Source: Candidatus Cloacimonadota bacterium (GTDB taxonomy: Bacteria > Cloacimonadota > Cloacimonadia > Cloacimonadales > TCS61). Taken from it: a DNA stretch of 52,625 nt. The DNA is taken from the NCBI GenBank assembly GCA_021735645.1, contig JAIPGP010000016.1, forward strand, positions 1 to 52,625, in the 5' to 3' direction. The notes beneath the pieces are model-generated. The model was not told the DNA's origin, did no database searches, and saw only the letters and a program-made list of their open reading frames with translations. Position 1 is the stretch's first letter. Each line of letters begins with the position of its first letter. The position numbers were made by a program, and so were the translations under genes. This document shows positions 1-8,700 of this stretch, piece by piece.

Positions 1-1071
1 AGTTTTAATAACATAGGGCATTACAGCTTTGACGTATTGCAGTATATATTTGATGCTGAAGGAGAACTGCTTGATATTTCCACAGCAGGAAGTGAGCACA
101 TAAATACCTGGGTAAATACTCCCTATCTTTATCTGGAGGCAGAACCGGGCTGGCAGGGTACTGAGACAATAACGGTGTATGCTTTAGATGGCTGGCAAAG
201 AATAGTGGCATCGGATACTATGCTGGTGGAAGTGTATTGTGAGCCGGTAGCGTATTGCGGAGAAGATGTATATGCCAGAGATGGAGAGGGAGCTGTACTG
301 GATGGGAGTTTATGTATTGATCCCCTCCTGAATGGTTTGAGTTATCAGTGGAGCACAGAAGCCGGAATGCAGATTGATAATGCTGATAGTGTTTTGGCAA
401 TAATGCATTTACCGGAAACAGAGGAAATGGGGGAAGTCGTAGTATATCTGGAGGTTAATGATGGCTATAATAGCTCTATCGATAGTCTGTATCTATTATA
501 TTGGGATGATGAACCCTTAGAGGTGGAATTAGATGTGTTCCCGGCAGCAAACCTGATCAGGATATACTGGGAAGCTCCTTTAGCAGCAGCGTGTGAGCAA
601 ATAGAGCTTACAGGTTACCAGATGTATTTTGAAGGATGTGAATATGACACATTGCAGAATACAAATGATCGGTTATATTCATTTACTTTACCGGAAGGTG
701 AGTATAATTTTGGGGTTCAGGCAGTATATAGTGATGGAGAGTCTGATATGGTAGAAGTAAGCAGCGTGGATACTGATGAGAATGAATTGATATTAGTTAC
801 CGGATTAAAGAGAATATTCCCCAATCCTTTTAATCCGGAAGTGAATATTGAATTTGCACTGATTAAAGAAGATAGAGTATTGCTGGAAATCTATAACATA
901 AGAGGTCAAAAAGTGAAAACACTGGTTGACGAAACATTTAGACCAGATGATTACAATATTGTCTGGCGGGGTAATGATGATAAGGGGCATAAGGTTGGTT
1001 CAGGCATCTATTTTGTTAAGCTGAAAGTTGATAATGAGTTGTTTACCAACAAGGTAGTGCTGATCAAATAG
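1..1071 (+). CDS. C-terminal part of a secreted protein with FlgD-like/T9SS-like C-terminal domain (5' truncated by window)
   Basis: Reading frame is open from base 1 (SFNNIGHYSFDVLQYIF...) and the listed start at 37 is an internal TTG. C-term FPNPFNPEVNIEFAL...LEIYNIRGQKVKTL...SGIYFVKLKVDN is typical of FlgD-like sorting domains. Confidence 0.85.
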   Translation, partial: SFNNIGHYSFDVLQYIFDAEGELLDISTAGSEHINTWVNTPYLYLEAEPGWQGTETITVYALDGWQRIVASDTMLVEVYCEPVAYCGEDVYARDGEGAVLDGSLCIDPLLNGLSYQWSTEAGMQIDNADSVLAIMHLPETEEMGEVVVYLEVNDGYNSSIDSLYLLYWDDEPLEVELDVFPAANLIRIYWEAPLAAACEQIELTGYQMYFEGCEYDTLQNTNDRLYSFTLPEGEYNFGVQAVYSDGESDMVEVSSVDTDENELILVTGLKRIFPNPFNPEVNIEFALIKEDRVLLEIYNIRGQKVKTLVDETFRPDDYNIVWRGNDDKGHKVGSGIYFVKLKVDNELFTNKVVLIK

Positions 1072-1108
1072 TGATTCGTATCTCGAGACTCGAAACTCGA
1101 AATTAAGC

Positions 1109-1141
1109 AATCCTGACGTCCCGCAAGGGGGCGTCAGGATT
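1109..1141. terminator. Hairpin aatcctgacgtcccgcaagggggcgtcaggatt downstream of first CDS
   Basis: Near-perfect inverted repeat AATCCTGACG/CGTCAGGATT with a short loop, no U-tract. Confidence 0.5.
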
Positions 1142-1158
1142 CAAAATGGAAGGTTAAT

Positions 1159-1591
1159 ATGAAAAATATTGTCGTTTTATTATTATTAACAGTATCTGCC
1201 TTAAACCTGTATAGTGTGTTGATTAATGTTCCGGACTGGGATAATGAAATCTACTCAATTCAGGCAGGTATTGATATTTCTGCTGATGGAGATACTGTGT
1301 TAGTGGCACTTGGAACTTATCATGAAAACATCAACTTTCTGGGAAAGAAGATAACTGTAGCATCTGAGTTTATTATGTCTGGTAATGAAAATGATATAAA
1401 CAATACTGTTATAGATGGTGGAGGATTAGATTCTGTAGTGCGCATGGAGAGTGGAGAAGATACTGCCCCGAAGAGCAGTTTGGGATTTGCGTGATGAGGC
1501 TGGGGAAGTTGTGAGTAGTGGAGTGTATTTTGTGCGGGTGAAATCCGGTGATGAGTATTGGGGGCAGCAGAAGGTGACGGTGGTTAAATAG
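1159..1591 (+). pseudogene. Secreted beta-helix-type protein remnant: N-terminus joined out of frame to a C-terminal sorting domain
   Basis: ORF 1159-1494 has a signal peptide and NVPDWDNEIYSIQAGIDISADGDTVLVALGTYHENINFLGKKI. From 1481 a different frame encodes WDLRDEAGEVVSSGVYFVRVKSGDEYWGQQKVTVVK*, a typical C-term sorting domain end. Confidence 0.75.
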
Positions 1592-1862
1592 AGATTAGTG
1601 AAAAAGAAAACAAGTGAAAAAATGAAGAAGAATTATAGAATACGGATTGGACAGATTAGACGGATTTAACACAGATAATGTGTGTTTTTCATCGTAGATG
1701 ATACTTATTTGTAGAAATGATGGGACTTTCTCCTGCGTTTCCCGTGGTATTTAGAAAATTTTGAATTTAGTATATACCAAATCAGGGATTTGGCTTTATT
1801 GTGTGTATCTCTTTCTGGGAAGGAATGTTGTTATTACTCATCACCTTATATTCTTCTCAGGT

Positions 1863-1899
1863 CAACCATTGCGAAGGACTAAAGCCCATTCGCAAGGTT
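1863..1899. repeat. Palindromic intergenic repeat AACC(A/C)TTGCGAA...ATTCGCAAGGTT, copy 1
   Basis: Same element at 18467-18501, near-identical stems, different loop. Confidence 0.6.
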
Positions 1900-1934
1900 T
1901 CAGATAGTGGAAGTTGAACAGTATCCTCTGTTTT

Positions 1935-2095
1935 AAGCATCACCTCATAAATATCTGTAACTTTTAACTAGCCCTTTTAAATTCTATCTGCGTTGTTCAT
2001 CCCTTCAATATCAAAGGATATTGAAACTCTTCACGCCTTGATATAATTCAAAATTACTGCGTTAAAATGTGACACATATTTATGAGGCAATGCTT
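1935..2095. repeat. ~160 bp element bounded by ~24 bp imperfect inverted repeats (MITE-like)
   Basis: aagcatcacctcataaatatctgt (1935-1958) is nearly the reverse complement of acacatatttatgaggcaatgctt (2072-2095). Confidence 0.45.
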
Positions 2096-2286
2096 ATTAT
2101 CTAAAAGGCACTTAATTTTATTGACTTCCCAAATGATGAATCTTTAGTGGAAACCATGAAGAACAGCAGGAAATATGTTGCCGAAACCTTTGTGGGCGAG
2201 GTAAAAGCTGCCGGCAATCCGGCAAAGAATTGAGGGCTAAAATGAATGAAGTAAGCGTCTGGAATAAGGATGTATAGGAGAAATTT

Positions 2287-3504
2287 ATGAATTATCGGGA
2301 AAATCCTGCCAATGGCAACAAGGTTTCTATCTTAGGCTTTGGCTGCATGAGATTACCGCAAAAGGGAATGCGGATAGATTATGAAGAAACCAGAAAACAG
2401 ATACTGTATGCCATAGAACAAGGAGTGAACTATTTTGATACTGCCTGGCCCTATCACAATGGCGAGAGCGAAGTGGTTTTAGGCAGGATCATCAAAGATG
2501 CAGGGATCAGGGATAAGGTCTTTATTGCTGATAAACTGCCACCCTGGGTAGTGCAGAAAGCGGAAGATATAGAAAGAATATTCCAAAAACAGCTGGAGCG
2601 ATTGCAAACTGATTATATAGATTATTATCTAATTCATGCTTTAGACGGGAAGAGCTGGGACAGGATCAGGACTTTTGGGGTAGAGGAATTTCTCAAGAAG
2701 GTCAAAGCGGCAGGTAAAATTAAGAATATGGGCTTTTCGTTTCATGGATCCAGAGAAGATTTTAAGCGGATTGTTGACGAATATGACTGGGATTTTTGCC
2801 AGATACAGTATAATATCTTAGACGAGCAGAATCAGGCAGGGAAAGAGGGCTTGGAGTATGCCAGTTCAAAAGGTCTGGCAGTAGTGGTCATGGAGCCGCT
2901 CAGAGGCGGAAATCTGGCTAGGGAAATGCCTTCCCAGGCCGCAAAAATCTATGATTCTGCTCCCCGGAAACGCAGTAATGTGGAATGGGCTTTGCGCTGG
3001 GTGTGGAACCATCCGCAGGTGATGTGCATATTATCAGGAATGAACAATATGGAGCACATCAAAGAAAATATTAGAATTGCAGAAGATGCCTTACCAGATT
3101 CGCTTACAACGGAAGAGCTGGATATTATAAAACGTGTGGCAGACAGCTATCGGTCAGCAATGAAAGTGCCCTGCACCGGGTGCCAGTACTGCATGCCATG
3201 TCCGGCAGGTGTGAATATTCCCTCCTGCTTTGAGCATTATAATAATTACCACATGTTTGGCAAAAAAATCATGTCAAAAGCAATGTACCATGCACAGCTT
3301 GGCGGGTTAATGAGCGTGAAAAAACAGCTTGCCAGCCAGTGTATTAGTTGCGGGAAATGCGTACAACATTGTCCACAGAGCATTGATATTCCGGGGGAAA
3401 TGAAAAAAGTAAGCAAAGAATTGGAAGGCTTTTTCATTAATAATCTGATGAAGATAGTGGGTGTTTTTTTCAAAAGAATGGGACGTGGTGAGCTGAAATC
3501 TTAG
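2287..3504 (+). CDS. Aldo/keto reductase with C-terminal 4Fe-4S ferredoxin domain
   Basis: GFGCMRLPQ..., FDTAWPYHNGESEVVLG, C-term CTGCQYCMPCPAGVNIP and CISCGKCVQHCPQSIDIP; RBS aggag upstream. Confidence 0.92.
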   Translation: MNYRENPANGNKVSILGFGCMRLPQKGMRIDYEETRKQILYAIEQGVNYFDTAWPYHNGESEVVLGRIIKDAGIRDKVFIADKLPPWVVQKAEDIERIFQKQLERLQTDYIDYYLIHALDGKSWDRIRTFGVEEFLKKVKAAGKIKNMGFSFHGSREDFKRIVDEYDWDFCQIQYNILDEQNQAGKEGLEYASSKGLAVVVMEPLRGGNLAREMPSQAAKIYDSAPRKRSNVEWALRWVWNHPQVMCILSGMNNMEHIKENIRIAEDALPDSLTTEELDIIKRVADSYRSAMKVPCTGCQYCMPCPAGVNIPSCFEHYNNYHMFGKKIMSKAMYHAQLGGLMSVKKQLASQCISCGKCVQHCPQSIDIPGEMKKVSKELEGFFINNLMKIVGVFFKRMGRGELKS

Positions 3505-3522
3505 TTTTTAAACTTTTATTTT

Positions 3523-3585
3523 CGTAGATCAAACTTTCCAGTTTGATTAAAATATAAATCTTAATCTGGAAAGATTAAGCTACAT
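3523..3585. repeat. Two-hairpin intergenic repeat (outer GTAG/CTAC stem, ATCAAACT/AGTTTGAT and CTTAATC/GATTAAG hairpins)
   Basis: cgtagatcaaactttccagtttgattaaaatataaatcttaatctggaaagattaagctacat; same family at 5633-5690 and 51719-52058. Confidence 0.6.
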
Positions 3586-3660
3586 AAATGTTCTACTGTT
3601 GAGGGAAATTTGCTTGACTGCTGCGGGAGTATTTTGTGATTATAGAAATTGAGGTGAAAG

Positions 3661-4391
3661 GTGGATTTATTTACAACTGAGATCAAATTTCTGAAGGGTG
3701 TGGGTGAGCATCGAGCCAAGCTTTTGCAGAAGCTGGGAATAAACACGTTTAATGATCTGCTGGAATTTTTCCCGCGGGATTATATAATGCGTGATGCAAA
3801 AAGCTCTATCGGTGAACTGGAAATTGGCAGTCGCTCTTCATTGACGGCAGAGATCGTGAGCATTCGTGAATCTCAGCGCGGCAGGCAGAAACAGCTTAAT
3901 GTGGTGCTGTCTGACGGCGAATACAATCTGCTGTGCACCTGGTTTCAATATGGGAGCTGGCTCACAGATATGATAGTGCGGGGACAGAAGGTGTGGGTAT
4001 CCGGCATGATCACTACTTTCAGAGACCAGTTTCAGATCATTCATCCCGAACTGGAAGTGCTTGATAAAGGGGGAGATACTGCCAGTTTCTGGCATTCACG
4101 CACGGTTTTGCCGGTATATCCGCTGACTGATAAGCTGAAAATCTGGCAGGTACGTCAGATGATCTATAATATTTTCCGGCTTTACGCAAATGATATTGAA
4201 GAGACACTTTCGGATGATATTCTGCAAAAATTTAGCTGGCTGCCGCGTCGCATAAGTTTGCAGAAAATCCATTTTTCTACGCAGCCGGAGCAGGTTGCTG
4301 CCTATAAAACCCGTTATGCCTTTGAAGAGCTTTTTTATAACCAGTTGATGCTGGCAAAAGTGCGGTGTGGCCATGAAGATCAGCAACAAGG
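3661..4391 (+). pseudogene. recG': Truncated duplicate of recG (N-terminal ~245 residues only)
   Basis: Protein nearly identical to the N-terminus of the RecG encoded at 5765-7840. Similarity stops near 4391, before the helicase motifs. Confidence 0.88.
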
Positions 4392-4398
4392 GATAGCA

Positions 4399-4458
4399 TT
4401 TAACTTCATAAGATTTGTAACTCCCGGATTTCACTCTTCCAATAACGGTTGCTGACAT
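4399..4458 (-). pseudogene. Duplicated 5' end of the small ORF at 4921-5097, fused to the antisense of the recG fragment
   Basis: MSATVIGRVKSGSYKSYEVK vs MSATIIGRVKSESYKSYEVK at 5097; homology ends at the recG' junction. Confidence 0.7.
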
Positions 4459-4467
4459 AATTTCAAA

Positions 4468-4911
4468 CTATTTCCTATGAACAGTTGTATGAATATTAAC
4501 ATTATTATATTTATCAATTTCAAAATGTAATGTGCCAACCATGTATTGTGCACTCATCTCAGGATTCATTTTATTGCATTCATCTGCAGAAATAGAAAAT
4601 AAATATCCCTCTGCAGAACTATTGCCAAGGGGGTAGTGATATATTAAAGTATGAATTAATAAGTATTTCGGTTTATTTTTAAAATTCGCTGAAATTGAAT
4701 GGCGTAATGAGATATGACTGAAAAACTGCTTTTCAATCTTAGAATCAATACTGGAATAAAAATCTATGTCAAGATTTTGTAATCTAAAATCCATTTTTTC
4801 ATTATTGCTTTCTTTTGGTTCTATTTTTTGGGTTTTCTTTTGGGCTTTCTTTTTATTGAGAATGATAAAAATAATAACAAACAATATAACAATTACAATT
4901 AGATATATCAT
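4468..4911 (-). CDS. Small single-TM-anchored hypothetical protein (147 aa)
   Basis: N-terminal hydrophobic segment MIYLIVIVILFVIIFIILNKKK; RBS aggagg overlapping the stop of the upstream small ORF. Confidence 0.65.
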   Translation of the reverse strand: MIYLIVIVILFVIIFIILNKKKAQKKTQKIEPKESNNEKMDFRLQNLDIDFYSSIDSKIEKQFFSHISLRHSISANFKNKPKYLLIHTLIYHYPLGNSSAEGYLFSISADECNKMNPEMSAQYMVGTLHFEIDKYNNVNIHTTVHRK

Positions 4912-4920
4912 CGTATCCTC

Positions 4921-5097
4921 CTATTTATTATACAAAAATGCTTCCGCTTTAATCATCGCTTCTCCTGCAGAGTATGCTTTGCCAAGGCTTGTCCATCCCG
5001 CATAAGATACATAAGCATCTTTACTGGCAGAATCCCATTTAACTTCATAAGATTTGTAACTCTCGGATTTCACTCTTCCAATAATTGTTGCTGACAT
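4921..5097 (-). CDS. 58-aa hypothetical protein MSATIIGRVKSESYKSYEVKWDSASKDAYVSYAGWTSLGKAYSAGEAMIKAEAFLYNK
   Basis: Not in supplied ORF list; good RBS (ggaggtaattATG), translationally coupled to the 4468-4911 ORF, and duplicated N-terminus nearby. Confidence 0.65.
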   Translation of the reverse strand: MSATIIGRVKSESYKSYEVKWDSASKDAYVSYAGWTSLGKAYSAGEAMIKAEAFLYNK

Positions 5098-5335
5098 AAT
5101 TACCTCCTTTTTTATTTCCCCTTACCAGGGAATAGTGCTTGCAAAAATCTCCTTTCTAAATTAGGAATATACCTCCATAGACGTCAAGTTAAATTAATTT
5201 TATCCATATTAAAAAATTAAAGAAGGCTTCCTGTTGCCACTCTATAATACAACTTATGGGACCTTAAATGAATGCTCAGGTTGAAGATCCAGGCTCATGT
5301 CCGATACCGGGAGAGTGCAGAACATTGTAAATTAT

Positions 5336-5628
5336 CGATAGGGGTAGGGGAGCTACTATTGCTAACTCCCCTCCCTCCGAACCGTACGTGCGGTTCTCCC
5401 AGATACGGCTCTCCAGAAAACAGTTAACCTCCGTAGAGGACTATCCACTGCGAGCTTTGACAACGGCTATCTTTCGATTTTCTACCGTTGTCATCCTACG
5501 GACTGGACGTTCGCTTCCAGTTGCTCCCCAGCCCACCTCTCAGTGACGCAGTTACTTTCAGCTACATGATTTTCCGTTGACATGAAGGGGACTCTCACCC
5601 ATCTGACTCCGAATGCCCATCAGCGCAC
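5336..5628 (-). mobile_element. ORF-less/truncated group II intron remnant (5' GTGCGC end, D5- and D6-like 3' end)
   Basis: Minus strand starts GTGCGCTGATGGGC...GGGTGAGAGTCCCC and ends GAGCCGTATCTGGGAGAACCGCACGTACGGTTC (D5-like) ...GTTAGCAATAGTAGCTCCCCTACCCCTAT (D6-like). No RT ORF. Confidence 0.7.
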
Positions 5629-5632
5629 TATA

Positions 5633-5690
5633 TCAAACTTTCCAGTTTGATTAAAAATATAAATCTTAATCTGGAAAGATTAAGCTACAT
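5633..5690. repeat. Two-hairpin intergenic repeat, second recG-linked copy
   Basis: tatcaaactttccagtttgattaaaaatataaatcttaatctggaaagattaagctacat; nearly identical to 3523-3585. Confidence 0.6.
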
Positions 5691-5764
5691 AAATGTTCTA
5701 CTGCTGAGGGAAATTTGCTTGACTGCTAGGGGAGTATTATGTGAAAATAGGATAGAGGTGAAAA

Positions 5765-7840
5765 GTGGATTTGTTCACAACTGATATTAAATTTCTGAAG
5801 GGCGTGGGCGAGCATCGAGCCAAGCTTTTGCAAAAGCTGGGAGTTTACACGTTCAATGATCTGCTGGAATTATTTCCGCGGGATTATATTCTGCGTGATG
5901 CTAAGAGCTCTATAGGCGAACTGGAAATTGGCTGCCGGTCATCGTTGACTGCCGAGATCGTGAGCATTCGTGAAACTCAGCACGGCAGGCAGAGGCAACT
6001 TAATGTGGTGCTGTCTGACGGGGAATACAATTTGCTGTGCACCTGGTTTCAATATGGCACCTGGCTCACTGATATGATAGCGCGGGGACAGAAGGTGTGG
6101 GTTTCCGGGATGATCACAACATTCAGAGACCAGTTTCAGATCGTGCATCCTGAACTGGAGGTGCTTGATAAAGGTGAAGATACCGCCAGTTTCTGGCATT
6201 CACGCACCGTTTTGCCGGTTTATCCGCTGACTGATAAATTAAAGATCTGGCAGGTACGTCAGATGATCTATAATATTTTCCGGCTTTACGCAAATGATAT
6301 TGAAGAGACACTTTCGGATGATATTCTGCAAAAATTTGGCTGGCTGCCGCGTCGCATAAGTTTGCAGAAAATCCATTTTTCTACGCAGCCGGAGCAGGTT
6401 GCTGCCTATAAAACCCGTTATGCCTTTGAAGAGCTTTTTTATAACCAGTTGATGCTGGCAAAAGTACGGCGTGGACATGAAGATGAGCAGAAAGGCAGGG
6501 TTTTTGAGCTGAAAAAGACCTATACTACCCAGTTGAAGAATTCCTTGAAATTCCAGCTTACTTCTGCCCAGAAACGGGTTATCAGGGAAATTGTGGAAGA
6601 TATGACTTCCGGCTACCAGATGAACCGACTGCTGCAGGGCGATGTGGGTTCCGGCAAGACAATTGTTACCCTTTTTGCTATGCTGATTGCAGTGGAAAAT
6701 GGCTGTCAGGCTGTTATTATGGCACCTACTGAGATATTGGCGGAGCAGCATTTTTTGAGTTTCACGGCTTTTCTGGCTGAGATGGATATCCGTATTGCCA
6801 TGCTCAAAGGTGGAAATTACAAGGGCAAGAAGAAAACTAAAGAAGAGATCAAAAGCGGTGATATTCAGATCATAGTAGGCACGCATGCTCTTTTGCAGAA
6901 GGATGTGGAATTTCATAAGATAGGCTTTGTGGCAGTGGATGAGCAGCACCGTTTTGGAGTAGTGCAAAGGTCTTTGATACCAGCAAAAGGTGATAATCCT
7001 GATCTTTTATACATGTCTGCTACGCCTATTCCGCGTTCGCTGGCTCTCACGGTTTATGGTGATCTCACCGTGAGTGTGATCGATGAAATGCCCCCGGGAC
7101 GCAAGCAGATAAAAACGGTCTGGAAAGGTGAAGGCAGAAGAATAGATGCCTATAGTCATGCCACCGCTGAAGTGCGTGACGGCAGGCAGATTTACATAGT
7201 CTGTCCTCTAATCGAGGAATCAGAAAAATCTGATCTGCTGGCAGCGGAAACGCTGTATGAAGATATTAAGACTACTATAATGCCGGGCTGCAGAGCAGAA
7301 TTATTACACGGCAGAATGAAAAATAAAGAAAAAGATGAGATCATGAACCGCTTTAAGAACCATGAATTTGATGTGCTGGTTTCCACTACCGTGATTGAGG
7401 TGGGGATTGATGTGCCAAATGCAACAGTAATGATCATCGAGCATGCCGAACGCTTTGGACTGGCTCAACTGCACCAGTTACGCGGCAGGGTGGGCAGGGG
7501 CAGTGCTGCTTCTTTCTGCTATCTGGTCGCCTATTATCCGCTTACTAAAGTCGGGAAAGAAAGACTGGGCACTATGGTGGAGACGAATGACGGCTTTGTG
7601 ATCGCGGAAAAGGACCTGGAACTGAGAGGACCCGGGGAATTCTTCGGCACAGCTCAAAGCGGCATGGATTTATTTAAGCATGCCAATATTGTACGGGACA
7701 GACAACTCCTCATCCACGCCAGAGCCGTAGCTGGCTGGGTGCTGGATAACGATCCCGAATTAGATAGCGACGATAATCAGGTAATCAAAAAGACTTATGA
7801 AAGATTATATTCTGAGCGGGAGAAGCTGTTTAGTTTTTAG
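5765..7840 (+). CDS. recG: ATP-dependent DNA helicase RecG
   Basis: GDVGSGKT, DEQHRFGV, SATPIPRSLALT, QLRGRVGRG motifs and RecG wedge-type N-terminus. Confidence 0.96.
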   Translation: MDLFTTDIKFLKGVGEHRAKLLQKLGVYTFNDLLELFPRDYILRDAKSSIGELEIGCRSSLTAEIVSIRETQHGRQRQLNVVLSDGEYNLLCTWFQYGTWLTDMIARGQKVWVSGMITTFRDQFQIVHPELEVLDKGEDTASFWHSRTVLPVYPLTDKLKIWQVRQMIYNIFRLYANDIEETLSDDILQKFGWLPRRISLQKIHFSTQPEQVAAYKTRYAFEELFYNQLMLAKVRRGHEDEQKGRVFELKKTYTTQLKNSLKFQLTSAQKRVIREIVEDMTSGYQMNRLLQGDVGSGKTIVTLFAMLIAVENGCQAVIMAPTEILAEQHFLSFTAFLAEMDIRIAMLKGGNYKGKKKTKEEIKSGDIQIIVGTHALLQKDVEFHKIGFVAVDEQHRFGVVQRSLIPAKGDNPDLLYMSATPIPRSLALTVYGDLTVSVIDEMPPGRKQIKTVWKGEGRRIDAYSHATAEVRDGRQIYIVCPLIEESEKSDLLAAETLYEDIKTTIMPGCRAELLHGRMKNKEKDEIMNRFKNHEFDVLVSTTVIEVGIDVPNATVMIIEHAERFGLAQLHQLRGRVGRGSAASFCYLVAYYPLTKVGKERLGTMVETNDGFVIAEKDLELRGPGEFFGTAQSGMDLFKHANIVRDRQLLIHARAVAGWVLDNDPELDSDDNQVIKKTYERLYSEREKLFSF

Positions 7841-7924
7841 AATTTGTTCTGATTGGTAAGTATAAAATAAATCTCCTGCTTAACCTTATTTAATAGTTAA
7901 CTCGTTAGCTTAATTGTGGGAATA

Positions 7925-7958
7925 TTGAGTTAGGACGGTATTTCCGGACTGACTTAAG
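7925..7958. repeat. GAGTTA-hairpin-TGACTTAAG repeat (inverted-orientation partner)
   Basis: ttgagttaggacggtatttccggactgacttaag; shares flanks with the family at 7980, 9649, 38423, 51679. Confidence 0.4.
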
Positions 7959-7979
7959 GTTGGGTTGGCAGGTGTCGTC

Positions 7980-8019
7980 CTCAAGTCAATTCGATGGTTA
8001 CATCGCCTTAACTCGATAA
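7980..8019. repeat. CTCAAGTCAAT-[hairpin]-CTTAACTCGAT intergenic repeat
   Basis: ctcaagtcaattcgatggttacatcgccttaactcgataa; hairpin CGATG-gtta-CATCG. Confidence 0.55.
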
Positions 8020-8100
8020 CTTATTTTGGATTTGCTTTGGGGAAAAAATATCTTGACTATCTCCAGTAAGTATCAGAAATAGTACTTGGTGGAGGTAATA

Positions 8101-8700
8101 ATGATAAAGCCACATGTTTTACTGGTTGATGAATTAAGGAAATATGCTTCGCCTAAAGCGAAGATCACGCGTCTGCTGCAAAAGCGTGAGCTGATTCAGG
8201 TGAAGCGGGGATTGTTTTTGGCAGCAGATGATAGTGATTATTCACTGATGAGTATATCTTCAATTGTTTATGGACCTTCTTATGTATCCTTTGCAAGTGC
8301 TTTGTCCTATTATGGTTTTATACCGGAGCGGGTAGCTGGGATAACCTGTGCTACTTATGGCAAAAATAAGAACCGTGAATTTCATACTCCGGTTGCTGAT
8401 TTTTATTATTACTATCTTCCGGGGGCAGTTTATCCTTATGAAGTGGTTATCCGGGAAGAGAATGGTCAGAATTTTCTGATAGCAACACCGGAAAAGGCAA
8501 TATGTGATTCTTTGTACAAAATAAAAGGCATCAATAATTTAGAGGAAATCGCGGAACTCATTTTATCCGACTGGCGCATTGATCAGGAAGCACTTGATTC
8601 CTTGAACAAAGATGTTTTAGATTTTTTAGTTCCGCTTTACCGGAGACGGATTTGCGGTTTATTTCTTAAATGGCTGACTAAGAGGAGGAAAAATGGATAG
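8101..8700 (+). CDS. abiEi: AbiEi-like antitoxin / transcriptional regulator (type IV TA)
   Basis: RBS ggagg favours ATG at 8101 over 8086. Winged-helix-type N-term (ITRLLQKRELIQVKRGLFL) and ATPEKAICDSLY motif; overlaps an AbiEii gene. Confidence 0.8.
   Translation: MIKPHVLLVDELRKYASPKAKITRLLQKRELIQVKRGLFLAADDSDYSLMSISSIVYGPSYVSFASALSYYGFIPERVAGITCATYGKNKNREFHTPVADFYYYYLPGAVYPYEVVIREENGQNFLIATPEKAICDSLYKIKGINNLEEIAELILSDWRIDQEALDSLNKDVLDFLVPLYRRRICGLFLKWLTKRRKNG

Noticed and set aside
4096-4458. 120-aa minus-strand ORF as a real gene
   Set aside because: Only its first 20 codons derive from the small ORF; the rest is antisense of the recG fragment.
6239-6967. Long antisense ORF inside recG (242 aa)
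   Set aside because: Shadow ORF opposite a clear RecG coding sequence.
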